NCBI GenBank assembly: GCA_020746995.1
Contig: JAGPXD010000002.1
Location: forward strand, 7,626,001-7,690,000
DNA length: 64,000 nucleotides
Direction: 5' to 3'
Origin: Plectosphaerella cucumerina
Lineage: Eukaryota > Ascomycota > Sordariomycetes > Glomerellales > Plectosphaerellaceae
Part shown: piece by piece, positions 20,280 to 31,018 of the stretch
Position numbering within the stretch: position 1 is the first letter of the stretch
How the letters are laid out: the number at the start of each line of letters is the position of its first letter
The notes under the pieces: generated by a model
Told to the model about the DNA's origin: nothing
Databases searched by the model: none
The model's input: the letters and a program-made list of their open reading frames with translations, nothing else
Program-made: the position numbers and the translations under genes

Positions 20280-21236
20280 GGTGATTGTAGGAGGTAATTG
20301 GAAGGTAATAGGGGAAGAGAGATCACGATAACAGTCAAGATGAGAAGTTTCCAAAGCCAGTCTGCCCTCTTGGAATGAACGGAAGAAGGATGATTTATTC
20401 CTCGTCTCCGAGATGATGGCGTCGACGTGCCTCGACCTGGCCGGCCACTCCAGCGGCACACAGCGAACCACCGGCCGACCCCCCGTGGCGAACCGAGGCG
20501 CTGTCGCGTGCCCCCCACCGTGACCCGCGGGCACTTCAGCGTTCCGCGCCCCTGAGTGGAGTGCGGGGAGAGAGCCGGCGGCCGGCGTTTTCTCCGGAAA
20601 CCCCGCTGTCCGGACTTTCTCCCCTTCAAGCCCGGCTACATTTTCCATTGCTATCTCTGGGAGCCGGTGCTGGTATCCGACTGAAGATCGAGTCAGGAAA
20701 AATACCAGCTATGCCTGTATTGTGTCTATACCCTATTCATTACATCATTCTTCTGCTGCAGAGACCCGACAGCAAGGGACGGAGAATTCCCCGAGGCCCG
20801 GTGTTCGCCGGCATGTCCTGGTCCGGCAGGCTCACCGATCGGTGAGCTACACAAATGGTCAACATGCATCCCACGAATAGTTCACCTGCATGTTCCAGCC
20901 AGCCCAGACCACTTGTCACTTCACAGATATGAGTGCTGAATAGCTCGCGAAGAAATGACACAGAAAATAGCCAGGCAGTATTCCGACAGCCTTGTATATT
21001 CACAACTCATATCAAGATGGGTGCAGAAAACGAAGCATTATTTCTCGAACTACCTGCTAAGTCACATCGTGATGATTTTGTCTCTCGATGGTTGTTCGCG
21101 ATGAGAAGTGTAAGGGGGATCGGGAACCATGAAGCCTTGCCTTTACCGACACAAATTTACTAAGTACTTGAGCCTGCCTCGGATCAGGAAGGTTCATTCC
21201 ATCCACGGCTGGCCGAACGCAGATGTTCAGACCGTT
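20280..21236. other. Intergenic region upstream of DenD-like gene
   Basis: About 960 bp holding the DenD-like promoter and the 3' flank of the MFS permease (both minus strand). Besides the palindrome at 20830-20847 no gene is seen; short ORFs are not protein-like. Confidence 0.55.
20830..20847. promoter_or_regulatory. Perfect 18-bp palindrome, candidate operator
   Basis: GCTCACCGATCGGTGAGC reads identically on both strands across all 18 bases. It contains inverted CGG-type half sites (ACCGATCGGT). It lies about 550 bp upstream of the DenD-like start and about 400 bp beyond the MFS permease stop. A protein-binding role is inferred only from the symmetry. Confidence 0.4.
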
Positions 21237-22985
21237 CTAGGCATTGACATCGCCCAGCTTCTGGTCGTGCACCTGCTGGAAGACCTCGATCTCCTGGCTG
21301 GCAAACTTTCTGGCACTGACCCCCCTCTCGAACAGGGCGTCAAGCTCGGACATGACCCTGCCCTTGGTCTCGGGCAAGCGGAAATACGTCCACAAGAGGG
21401 ACAGGGCACAGGGTCCAGCCCAGACGAAACCGCCCTTGCCGCGGAGATTCCACGCGCCGGGGTTTAGGATGGGAGGGTTCAGGAAGTTGGCCAGGATGCT
21501 CACGACGTTGTAAGTGTTGCGAGCCAGGACGGCCGTCTTGATGCGCAGGCGGGTGCTGGGAATTTCCGCAACGAGACAGTAGCAGACAGGGCCGACGGTG
21601 AGGTCGTAGATGAGAACGAACACCATCATCAGTGCACCAGAGGCCCAGCCGATAGACTCCGCTTTGGCAGGGATGCCCATGAAGCCGACCGTCAGCAGAA
21701 TGGTGAGCATGCCGCAGAGACCGAGGAGGTAGAGCTTGCGCCGGCCGATGTGCGGAAGAAGGAACCAAGCGCCAACAGTACCGGCCAGAGCGAGGACACC
21801 CGTGCCGATGCCGACGTCAAAAGACCTGGCTGGGTTGAATCCGGCTTGCTGGAGAAAATAGATGACATTTCCGCCAAACCAGACGCCACAGAGCACTTGA
21901 ATCGACCAGACCATGGCGGCAATTTCGGTTCGGCGTAGGTTTGTGCCCCTGAAGCAGTCATTGTAAGACACGCCTTCGACCGACTCTTTCTCCATGTGAT
22001 CCGTGTAAGCAAGCATGGCGACCGTATTGTTGATTTCCTCGTCGGTCGGTCCGCTGGCCAAGCTTCGGAGGGCTTTGCGCGCTTCTTCGAGGCGACCCTT
22101 TCTAACGAGCCAGGTTGGCGATTCGGGGGCGAGCAGAACTCCAATGATAATAGGGGGAGGGAATACCCATTGAATGGCATAGGGGATACGCCATGCCCAG
22201 TTATCGTCTCGGTCGATCAGAGCACGCAGGACTCCGGAACTGATGAGCTGTCCCATCTACGATGGCAAAGTCAGTCTCTGTTGCAAATGTTTCCAGTCAA
22301 GGGGAAAAAACTTCGGTTCTTACCACCCAACACATATTGACAAAAGTTGTGAGCACGGGACGAAGAGGCACCGGGGTCACATCAGCCGCGTAAGTTGTAG
22401 TCAGAGTTTGGAATGCACCCTGCGAAGAAGAAAATAATCAGTTCCTGGTTTTCTATGTTGCCACAGCGGAAGATTGCACCAACGTACCCAAGGCAGCCCA
22501 CAAAGAACGCCAGCAGCAAACAGCATGGCAATATGGGTGGCGAAGAAGAAGATGAAGATGAAGCCGGTAAGCATTATCAATGCGCCAACAATGGTCTTCT
22601 TGTATCCGTATCTCTCTGCAATGATGCCGGCGGCCATGAGGCCCAAGATTTGGCCGACCTGGACGCCGTTCTTGAGTCCAGACATCCATGGCGCTGTGAT
22701 CTGGTAGTCTCCATTGTCGAGACGCTCGCCAAATCTCTCGCGGAACTGAGGGAGGGAGAAGAAGGCGTCGGTGAGGGCCGTATCGTAACCTTCCATAACC
22801 AGACAGAGAGAAAGAATCATGGAGAAGGCAATGGCCTTGGGGTACGCCTTGATGGCCTCCATGATGGTCATGTCCTTCTCGCGGAGAGCAGCCGACTCGG
22901 CTGCTCTGAACATATCATTGGAGTATGACGAAGTGTTGGCGAGGTTGCCCTCGAGGTGCCTCGGGGACTCTTTGGATTCTTCCAT
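21237..22985 (-). CDS. MFS sugar transporter, alpha-glucoside (maltose permease)-like
   Basis: Three exons on the minus strand (22985-22488, 22419-22324, 22256-21237) encode 537 residues. Twelve hydrophobic segments are expected for this family. Sugar-porter signatures are AERYGYKKT after TM2-3, PESPTWLVRKGR before the central loop, HIGRRKLYLLG and PETKGR near the C terminus. ITAPWMSGLKNGVQVG matches the maltose/alpha-glucoside permease branch (MAL/AGT). Family knowledge: proton symport of alpha-glucosides through the plasma membrane. It is divergent from the GH31 glycosidase gene 770 bp away, which supports uptake of an oligosaccharide followed by intracellular cleavage. The sugar specificity is inferred. 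Confidence 0.88.
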
Positions 22986-23280
22986 GATGGTGTCAACAAA
23001 AGGGGGGAAATAGAACCTGACACGACTGAGGGCAGCAAGCCAGGATAGATGATGTGTGCTTGATGTGAATGACAATGACTTGAAAGTCGAGACAATCTCT
23101 AACTTTATATCAATCTGATAATTCGAGCATCGTGATGTGAGACCTGGGGTTGCTGCGGGGCTGCACACTACCCCATGGAGACGAGAAAAGCGAGCACACG
23201 ACACTACCTTACAAGCCAGAGCCAAGCTAAACACTTCGGCACGCATGTAACTGACTCTCTAGCAAGCCACAAAATCCAGT

Positions 23281-23293
23281 TGTCGGTCCGAGA
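23281..23293. promoter_or_regulatory. CGG-N-CCG palindrome copy 1
   Basis: TGTCGGTCCGAGA is a near-perfect palindrome around a central T, differing from symmetry at one base pair. It shares TGTCGG-N-CCGA with the second copy 134 bp away in the same divergent promoter. Confidence 0.4.
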
Positions 23294-23414
23294 AGAAGAA
23301 GCCAGGTCATGTGCTGTCGATACGAGTCTTGTGAGATCCAGGCCTTACCAGAACCAGGATGATTTTGTTTCGGCGACCCATGTAGTGCACGCCCCTGCCA
23401 GCCTAAGGATCACT

Positions 23415-23427
23415 TGTCGGACCGACA
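23415..23427. promoter_or_regulatory. CGG-N-CCG palindrome copy 2
   Basis: TGTCGGACCGACA is a perfect 6+1+6 palindrome. Inverted CGG triplets suggest a Zn2Cys6 homodimer site; a Zn2Cys6 gene lies just beyond the GH31 gene at 26468-28689. Confidence 0.45.
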
Positions 23428-23755
23428 TTTCTTATTCTACCTTGCATTGTACCTTGCTGGGTCTGCTAATGAGCAGATCGATGGGGCCCCGGACGGGGGT
23501 GGCCTGGTGTCGTTCCCCAGAGCGGAGGGAGCCGTTAGGTGGCACGCCGCACATCTGGGGACGCGTCTAAATCAAGTCAACCACGTAAATTCAGCGAGAA
23601 TTTCACCGAAGGACTCTGTGCGGCGCCTAATGACTCAAAACACTTGTTTGTGCAGAGTTCAAAAGAGGAAGTGCATAGTGTGTTGATAGGTCGCCAATTT
23701 CGTCAAAGTCATTGGAATCAGAGCAACAGACCACTCGTTGCCCACACCACCCATC

Positions 23756-26167
23756 ATGCAATCTTTTTCGTTCCCCAGCCACCCTGTGGCAAAAAGGGAG
23801 GCCATCATTTTGGGAAGCAACTTTCGACTCACCATACTGACTGATGGTCTCTTCCGATATGAGTGGTCGCCCGATGGACAGTTCGAAGATCGAGCCTCAA
23901 CCTTCGCAATCAACAGAGACCTGACACTTCCCGACTTCAGTGTTGAAAACTCAGACATCCTCGAAATCGAAACGGAACGTTACCGTCTTACCTACGACAA
24001 ACAGAGTCCCAGTCCTGGAGGCTTCTTCGTGGACCTCAAGGGACGATCGACTCATTGGGAGACTCGATGGCGTTACGGAGACTTCAACTCGTCGCTAGGA
24101 GGCACTGCGCGAACTCTGGACAATGTCGACGGCCGAATCGACTTTGGCCCGGGTGTTGTGTCCAAGCTCGGTTTTGCCGCCATCGACGATAGTACATCCA
24201 TGCTTTTTGATGCCAACGGCTGGGTAACAACCCGCCGACCGGATCAACGAGTCGACTGCTACGTCTTCGCCTATGGAAGAGACTACAAAGCTGCTGTCAA
24301 AGCACTGTATGCACTCAGTGGCAATACACCCGAGCTGCCTCGCTGGTCGCTGGGAAATTGGTGGAGTCGCTTCCATCGCTATTCCGCAGCCGAATATCTG
24401 GAACTCATGGACAAGTTCAAGGCTGAGGGAGTACCTCTCTCAGTTGCCGTTCTCGATATGGACTGGCATCTTGTGGAAGATGAGCGGGTCACCACCGGCG
24501 GATGGACAGGCTACACGTGGAATAGAAAGCTCTTCCCAGACCCGAAAGCTTTCTCCCAAGAGCTCCGAAAAAGACACCTCCGACTTACCCTCAACGACCA
24601 CCCGGCCGATGGCATCCATGCTTTTGAAGACCAATACGAAGACATGGCCAAGGCGTTGAACCACGATACAAGCCGCAAGAAGCCGATTCTTTTCGACCCC
24701 GAGAACAAAGAATTCATGGAAGCCTACCTCCGCGTTTTGCACCGGGGCCTGGAGAATGACGGCTGCGACTTTTGGTGGATCGATTGGCAGCAGGGTCAGC
24801 ACTCCCGCACTGGTATCGATCCTCTGTGGATGCTGAACCACTTCCACTTCCTCGATAATGCGCACGATGGGCGTCAGCCTCTGGTCTTCTCGCGATACGC
24901 CGGACCAGGCAGCCACCGATACCCCATCGGTTTCTCGGGTGATACGGTCGTGTCCTGGGCGTCCCTCGACTTCCAGCCCGAATATACGGCTACAGCCTCC
25001 AACATCGGCTACGGGTGGTGGAGCCATGATATCGGCGGCCACATGTTCGGCGTCAGGGATGATGAGCTCGTCACACGCTGGGTTCAGCTCGGCGTGTTCT
25101 CGCCAATTATGCGTCTGCACTCGACCATCAGTCGCTGGCAGTCCAAGGAGCCGTGGTCTTACCGTGCGGAATCACAGGAGATCATCACGAGATTCCTCCG
25201 ACTGCGGCACAGGATGATTCCCTACCTCCACACGATGAACACCAGAGCCGCGAGGACCGGCGAGCCACTCGTGCAGCCAATGTACTGGCAGCACCCGGAG
25301 CTGGACGTTGCCTACAAGGTTCCCAACCAGTACATTTTCGGCTCAGAGCTGATGGTGTGCCCAATCACCAAGCCGAGGCACAGGCTGACGAGCCTGTCGA
25401 GTGTCCGGGCCTGGTTCCCACCAGGCAAGGCTCGGTACATTGATATTTTCACCGGCATGGTTTACGACGCCGGATGCACCCTCGAGCTCTTCCGTCCACT
25501 GGGTGAGATACCCGTCTTTGCCCGGGAAGGTTCCATCGTTCCTCTGGATGGAGAAGGCGTGCCAGAGAATGGTGGCCACAATCCAGGAGCGGTCGTTGTG
25601 CTGGTCGTTGTTGGCGAGGATGCCAAGTTTGAGATGGTCGAGAGCTCCAGGGACGATCTCCAGGAACCCTCAGGTGCTCCCTCGGAACGCCGTTTCGACT
25701 TGACCTGGGATCAGCAGCACTCCAAACTGACTGCGTCTCTGGGGTTTGCCACAAAGGCTTGGAGCTTCCGTTTCCTCCGCCTTTCTGAAGACATCACGGC
25801 TGGCGACGTGTCCATGTCCATCAATGGCCAGAAGGCGGCTGCTGGCGAGGTTACGGTTCAGAGGTCTGCCGACCCCGAGTTCCCTGGTCTCGATGTCTCT
25901 TTCAGTCAGTCAGCAGAGGGGGCGAAGACGGTCGAGATCCATTTCTCGCAGAACGACCTGCGAGTTGCCACCTTTGAGCCATCGACTCGCATCAGCAAGT
26001 TGCTTCTGGATTTCCAGATCGAGTTTGTGACCAAGGATGCCATCTGGAGCATCACTTCAGACGAAAAGCTTTCACGGGCAGCAAAGGTGGCTGCGTTGAT
26101 TAGTCTGGGCATTGAGCATGAGGTTCTTGCCCCTATTCTCGAGCTTGTTCTTGCAGGTCGCCACTGA
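23756..26167 (+). CDS. Glycoside hydrolase family 31 enzyme (alpha-glucosidase/alpha-xylosidase type), intracellular
   Basis: Intronless gene of 803 residues starting at the ATG of MQSFSFPSHP; the longer in-frame extension upstream has no ATG. The catalytic barrel is clear. PRWSLGNWWSRFHRYS opens it, VAVLDMDWH follows, WWIDWQQG carries the nucleophile Asp343, and SRYAGPGSHRYPIGFSGDT ends in the probable acid/base Asp396. WWSHDIGGHMFG and SPIMRLHS follow, then the C-terminal beta-sheet domains. No signal peptide is present, so an intracellular location is inferred. Family knowledge: retaining hydrolysis of alpha-linked glucosides or xylosides. It is divergent from an alpha-glucoside-type permease. 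GH31 enzymes with the IDWQQG nucleophile motif form a subgroup distinct from secreted fungal maltases, so the true substrate may not be maltose. Confidence 0.9.
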   Translation: MQSFSFPSHPVAKREAIILGSNFRLTILTDGLFRYEWSPDGQFEDRASTFAINRDLTLPDFSVENSDILEIETERYRLTYDKQSPSPGGFFVDLKGRSTHWETRWRYGDFNSSLGGTARTLDNVDGRIDFGPGVVSKLGFAAIDDSTSMLFDANGWVTTRRPDQRVDCYVFAYGRDYKAAVKALYALSGNTPELPRWSLGNWWSRFHRYSAAEYLELMDKFKAEGVPLSVAVLDMDWHLVEDERVTTGGWTGYTWNRKLFPDPKAFSQELRKRHLRLTLNDHPADGIHAFEDQYEDMAKALNHDTSRKKPILFDPENKEFMEAYLRVLHRGLENDGCDFWWIDWQQGQHSRTGIDPLWMLNHFHFLDNAHDGRQPLVFSRYAGPGSHRYPIGFSGDTVVSWASLDFQPEYTATASNIGYGWWSHDIGGHMFGVRDDELVTRWVQLGVFSPIMRLHSTISRWQSKEPWSYRAESQEIITRFLRLRHRMIPYLHTMNTRAARTGEPLVQPMYWQHPELDVAYKVPNQYIFGSELMVCPITKPRHRLTSLSSVRAWFPPGKARYIDIFTGMVYDAGCTLELFRPLGEIPVFAREGSIVPLDGEGVPENGGHNPGAVVVLVVVGEDAKFEMVESSRDDLQEPSGAPSERRFDLTWDQQHSKLTASLGFATKAWSFRFLRLSEDITAGDVSMSINGQKAAAGEVTVQRSADPEFPGLDVSFSQSAEGAKTVEIHFSQNDLRVATFEPSTRISKLLLDFQIEFVTKDAIWSITSDEKLSRAAKVAALISLGIEHEVLAPILELVLAGRH

Positions 26168-26467
26168 GATCGTCAGTAGAACCCCATTGTTTTAGACAAC
26201 AGAGACAGTTTAGACAGAAGCCGCTCTAGAATGCAATGTGCTCGGGGCTGCCTCCGATCTGGGCGTTGTTTCCACAGTGGCAACGGCCCAGAATCCGATC
26301 GGATAGACGCCGGTGCTCCATCTCCGCTTTCATGCCGTAGGAGGATGGATTCTAGTAGGCTGTTTCTCCCTACCACGTGAACTGACCTCACCTGCGCCAC
26401 GTCAATGCCGGAGAAGGTCTCGATGGCAGCAGTGGATATGTACATGGCCCCTCCGCTGCCTCTTCGG
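26168..26467. other. Convergent 3' intergenic region
   Basis: 300 bp between the stop codons of the convergent GH31 and Zn2Cys6 genes. No gene seen. Confidence 0.6.
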
Positions 26468-28689
26468 CTACGCCCCTGAACCCCAGTCGAAATCGCCTTG
26501 CGAGAACTGGCCGCCCATAAAGGTCTCCTCTGACCCATACTCCAGCAGTCCCACCAGACTGTCCAAGTCCATATTGTACACCATGTTATGTACGCCGTCT
26601 CCCATCTGCTCTGTCGCAAAGTCTGCCGCTGCCGCCGTGCCTCTTGGCGTCGTCTCCATCTTGGGCAACGTGTTGTGGTTGACGCCATGGTTGTGGTCCA
26701 TGCCTCCAGCTTCCACAGCCGCTGACGAGGCCCCTGACGGTTCCCCGGACGACAACACGCCCTGGCCCTGACCCATGATCTCGTCCTGTGGCGTCACACG
26801 CTGCAGCATCTCCCGAATGCCCGCCACGATCAGCCGCGCCAGGTGCTTGTCACTCAGGTGCCCCGACACCTCGGTCAGCATGTCGGCAGCGCGGCGCGTC
26901 AGCGAGATGACCTCTGCCGTGTTCAGGCCCAGCCCCAGCGCCTGCGAGAGGTTGTCGCCGCCTCGGCCCCAGATGATGGCCATCTTGAGCAGAAAGGTCG
27001 CGCAAAAGGCCACCATGACGTAGGTGAAGAGCGGCACGCCCTTGAGGTGCTCGCGCAGGTCGCGCTCCGACATGATGTGCACCAGGGTGCTCATGGCTGC
27101 TGAGATGGCTGTCATGGCCGCCTCGCGACGGTTGAGCCATATTGGTTCGTTGCTGGGCCAGCGAACTCCGCGCAAGGCCAGCGAGTTGAGGTGGAAGCGC
27201 GCAAAGTGGTAGAACATGACGACGCCCATGGATGGGTACGACCCGATGCCCGCCTCGTCGTGCGATCGCGGCTGCCACACGAGTCGCCACTGCTCGATGG
27301 CGATGTTGAACATGCGCAGCTTGTCCAGGTCGTTCTCCTTGAGCGCCTCGTTCTGGTCACTGCCGAACTCGAGGTATACCTCGGACAGAATCTTGAAGAG
27401 GGCCACCTGGGCAGAGATGCGTACGTCACACGGCGACGACGCCGGACTCTCGAGGAACCGTTCTACACCCCGAATGGCCGCGTCGTCGTACATGGCCGAT
27501 GGCCGCCCGTACAGCACGCTGAAGTGCCGATCGCAAACGTACAGCGCGTACCACAGTCGCACCCGCTCGTGGTGCCGCACGTCGCCGTTGAGCAGCTTCT
27601 GGAAGGACTGATGCATGTTCATCTCGGCCGCCATACGCACCGCCTGACCCACGAGCCGCCAGCTCAGGTTGGGCAGATAGAACGCCCCCAGACACATGCC
27701 TCGGATATCGTCGATGTTCTGCCCACGGGCTAGCGACGATGCGCTCGCCAGCGACACGAATGCCTCGTAGCACCGCTGCAGCGTCTCAGCCCGGTCTGGC
27801 GAGTGTAGCGATGCCACGGTGAAGACAGCCGTCGAGAGCAAAGCGGATGCCCGCCGAACCGCCTCGAGCGTCTGATATGGGAAGATGGTGCCGCCCCAAA
27901 GCAGTGGGTGATGACCTTTGATGTATCGCTCGAAGAGCAACTCGCCCTCAGCAAGCGAGATGACCCCCTTGGCAATGAGATCCTCCTCGATGGGCGTCGT
28001 CTGGTGTGAGAAACCGCCACCGCTGGCGCCGGAGGGTGCCGAGGTGCCGGTGCCGGCCGCAGCCTGAGACGATGCATCGGTCGTCCGCGTCAGCTCGTAT
28101 AGATTCCTCATAGGCACGGGAACGAGGCCCGGGTCATCGTTGCCGCGCTCGGGCGAAGGGTGTCTCGACACGCGCATGTCGATGGGCGCGATGGCCACAT
28201 TGGACACACTGCCGAGCGCAGAGTCGGCCGGACTTGTCGATGTCGCCTTCAGGATGGGTATATCCGTCTTGAAGCTCGCCAGCTCCGGCAACTTCTCGCG
28301 CTGGAGGAGGGCTGCGACAGCCGCCTGGAGCTGGCTGATCTGCGCCTGGGCCTGTGTTTTCCAGCTGCGGCACAGTGTCAGTGAGAGTCGGCAGAAGTAC
28401 AGGTAGGGCGACTCACGCCATATCCTCGTCAAGTATCCTCTGCGCAGGATCATGTGGCATGCACTCGATGCCACTGCGGAGACACCGCGCGCATGCGAGC
28501 TCGCCTCGCCGCACCTCGCAACGGATCTTGAGCCGCTTGCATTCGGCGCCTGGTCATGTCAGTAAGGCAGTGATCACCTGTTGACCGTATCGACTCACAT
28601 GCTCTCACCCTCGGCCCACGGGGCCCACGAGGCCGGGGCCCGGAGAAGCTGCCGGAGCCCTCGGCGCGCGTAGACCCTTTCTCGGACAT
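26468..28689 (-). CDS. Zn2Cys6 fungal transcription factor
   Basis: Three exons on the minus strand (28689-28599, 28549-28417, 28364-26468) encode 706 residues. The binuclear zinc cluster spans residues 31-60 with Cys31, 34, 41, 50, 53 and 60 (C-x2-C-x6-C-x8-C-x2-C-x6-C). The first cysteine codon is split by intron 1. A coiled-coil-like dimerisation segment follows (WKTQAQAQISQLQAAVAALL). The middle region (about 190-560) resembles the fungal-specific transcription factor domain (GEGELLFERYIKGHHPLL-like start, LWYALYVCDRHFSVLYGRP). An acidic Gln/Asp-rich tail is the probable activation region. The x8 loop of the cluster resembles that of the Leu3/War1 type. It lies next to the GH31/permease pair, so it is a candidate local regulator, but this is inference from position. 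Confidence 0.88.
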
Positions 28690-29449
28690 CTTGTCCCACG
28701 GTGGTCGGCGAGTCGGCCGCGGAGCGGATGTGCGGGGGTATGCGTATGCGGAAGTATCGCCGGTTTACAGTCAGTAGTGAACAAACGAACGGATCAGCGG
28801 CGACCCAGAGAAATCGATCGGTCGTCGGATATGCTTTGGCCGGGGACAATTCTTGAGATCAGCTTGAAGAGGGGGAGAGTTTGACGCGGCAAACCGGGGG
28901 CCAGACCAAGACCAGACCAGCCCAACGAGCGAACGAGCGGGTTGGAGAAACAGAACCTCGTCGCCGGATCTGTGGATCCTGGAGAAGAAGACAAGGGTTG
29001 AAGGGGGGCTTGGGGGGTCACTGGGGCATCTCACTCGCTCTGGGCGATGGTGGTGGTGGCCTTGTGGGAACCGACGGGCTGAGGATGACGAGGAAAAGGA
29101 TCCGATGCGGGGGGACAACCAAGCCAGACCTGCTTCAGTCGTTCCCCAACTTTCCCTTCCCCTCCCCGAAGACGCACAGGCACAATAGCACACTGGTCGG
29201 GGATGGAGGTGCCCTATATTTCGTACTCGGAAAGCTGTACTAGTATCCAGGTTAAACCCCAACCGGCAGCCCGACATCCGACCAAGACCGCCATCAGGCA
29301 TTTAGTTGGTCATTAGCTTAAGAACGGCCCCTGGAGCAGTTCCTGGAGGGGTTACGTGGGGGGCTGTTCTGGTGCCAGTGCTCGGCGTCTTGCCCCTGGC
29401 GCCGACCAAAGATCCTCCTCTCATCACTGCACCCCAGCCAGAGCATCTC
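28690..29449. other. Intergenic region, promoter of Zn2Cys6 gene
   Basis: About 760 bp. G-rich tracts lie around 28865-29115 on the + strand. No gene seen. Confidence 0.55.
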
Positions 29450-30677
29450 CTACCCCAGGGATGCCTGCTCCTGAACCCGAGTCAGCAGCTTCCCCGTCGT
29501 CAGGCCGCTCTTGATATTGTCCAGCACCAGCTGCTCCATCGCTTCCTGTTCACGCTGTCAGCAACTCGGTCCTTCCAGCTTCAGTAGGAGTACTCACCCT
29601 CGTCTCCATGGTCATGGTGCCAATGTGCGGCAATAGGAAGACGCGCGGATCGGCCAGCAGCCCCGGGTGCACGCGCGGCTCGTCTTCGAAGACATCCAGA
29701 CCCGCGCTCCAGATGCGGTCCCCGTCCTGAAGTGCCTCGACGAGCGCCGCCTCGTCAATCAGCCGCCCGCGCGCCGTGTTGACAATGGTCACCCCGCGCT
29801 TCATCTTCGCCAGTTCCGCCCGGCCGATGATGCGCTCCGTCGACCGGTCCAGGCTGAGGTTGAGGCTCAGCACGTCGCTGGTTGCCAGCAGCGTGTCAAA
29901 GTCGACGTACTCGGCCCCTTGCTCGAGCTCAGCCGTCAGCCGTCGCCGGTTGTGATACTGGATGCGCATCCCAAACGCTCGCGCTCTCGAGGCCACCGCC
30001 CGCCCGATGCTGCCCATGCCAAGGATTCCCAGCACCTTGCCCGCTGGATCGTGCGCCATGGGCAGCGAAGCAGTGCCCCATTGACCCTGTCGCAGCGCCG
30101 TCAATGAGATGTTGGCTAGCCGGAGGGCTCCGAGCATCAGGAAGATGGCCGTGTCCGCCGTCGCCCCGTCTACTGCCCGCGGCGTGTTGGACACCTGAAT
30201 GCCTGATCTGTCGTCAGTGCCAGCGGTACATACGGTTATGTCCGGCCTTCAGACAGACTTACCTCTCGCCGTACATGCGGCAACTTCGATATTGTCGTAG
30301 CCCGCCCCATTGTGGCAGATGTACTTGAGTGATGCTGGCAGTCTGCTCACCAGTTCCTCATCGAAGGGTCCAGTGATCTGCCATCCAACTCAGTACGTGG
30401 ACGTCGCAGGTGCTGGGTATGTCTAGAACTTACCTTGGCAGAATCGTTGCTCCTGTACAGGGCAACGACATCGTCAAAGTCACCCTCCTTGCAGCGCTGA
30501 AGGAATGCCTCTCGCGAGCCGCTGGGGAATTCCTAGCCGCTATTAGAGGTGCCCTGTAATGCTGCGAACAGTGCGTACCTTAAGCCCAGTAACCCCCTCA
30601 AGGTGTCCGAGCTCCTCCCATCGCCGTCGCACAAAGTGCAGGTCTCCAATCAGGAGTAGACTTCCCTTTGCACTCAT
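29450..30677 (-). CDS. D-2-hydroxyacid dehydrogenase (glyoxylate/hydroxypyruvate reductase-like)
   Basis: Five exons on the minus strand (30677-30579, 30532-30434, 30377-30263, 30202-29598, 29545-29450) encode 337 residues. The NAD(P) Rossmann motif is GILGMGSIGRA. The catalytic arginine lies in NTARGRLIDE, the glutamate in DVFEDEP and the histidine in LPHIGTMT. HNGAGYDNIEV is the usual substrate-loop motif before the nucleotide domain. This is the order and length expected for the D-isomer-specific 2-hydroxyacid dehydrogenase family (yeast Gor1-type). Family knowledge: reduction of glyoxylate, hydroxypyruvate or other 2-keto acids in cytosol or mitochondria. The first intron is only 46 nt. 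It is adjacent to the accessory sugar-acid block, so a 2-keto sugar acid substrate is possible but unproven. Confidence 0.9.
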
Positions 30678-31018
30678 GGTGTTGAAGTTGTGGCTTTCAA
30701 GTCTGAGATGTCTCGCTGATGATACTGACTTGAACGTGTAGGATGCGGCTTCTGAAGACTGCCTCCAGAGCCCCTCGCTGGTCTGCCGCTTTTCCGGGCT
30801 TCGGCACCCACCCAGTTCAAGACGCCGCGGGGCATTTGCCGACGGCGACGCGGTCTCGTTGCCGATGCCCCATGTGGGCCGAGAAGTTCCCGATATTCCC
30901 CTCATTTTTCCCGCTGAAAGGCATCTCACTCCATCAGCACCTCAGCACAGCACGTTGCAATACCAGAACAATTCATCAGCAAATCTCGGATGGTTGCGGC
31001 TTCCCTACATCAAATGGA
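30678..31018. other. Intergenic region
   Basis: About 340 bp between two minus-strand genes: promoter of the D-2-hydroxyacid dehydrogenase and 3' flank of the MDR oxidoreductase. No gene seen. Confidence 0.5.

Larger units (their letters stand above)
22986..23755. promoter_or_regulatory. Divergent promoter of MFS permease and GH31 gene
   Basis: 770 bp between two start codons. It contains two near-identical CGG-N-CCG palindromes (23281-23293 and 23415-23427). It also has several SYGGRG motifs that fit the CreA carbon catabolite repressor consensus: CTGGGG at 23144-23149, GCGGGG at 23155-23160, CTGGGG on the minus strand at 23515-23520, and CTGGGG at 23555-23560. CreA sites this short occur by chance, but paired sites 5 bp apart (23144-23160) are what functional CreA targets usually show. 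Confidence 0.5.

Noticed and set aside
23738..23755. Upstream start of the GH31 protein
   Set aside because: The extension depends on a TTG codon; the ATG at 23756 is the first valid start.
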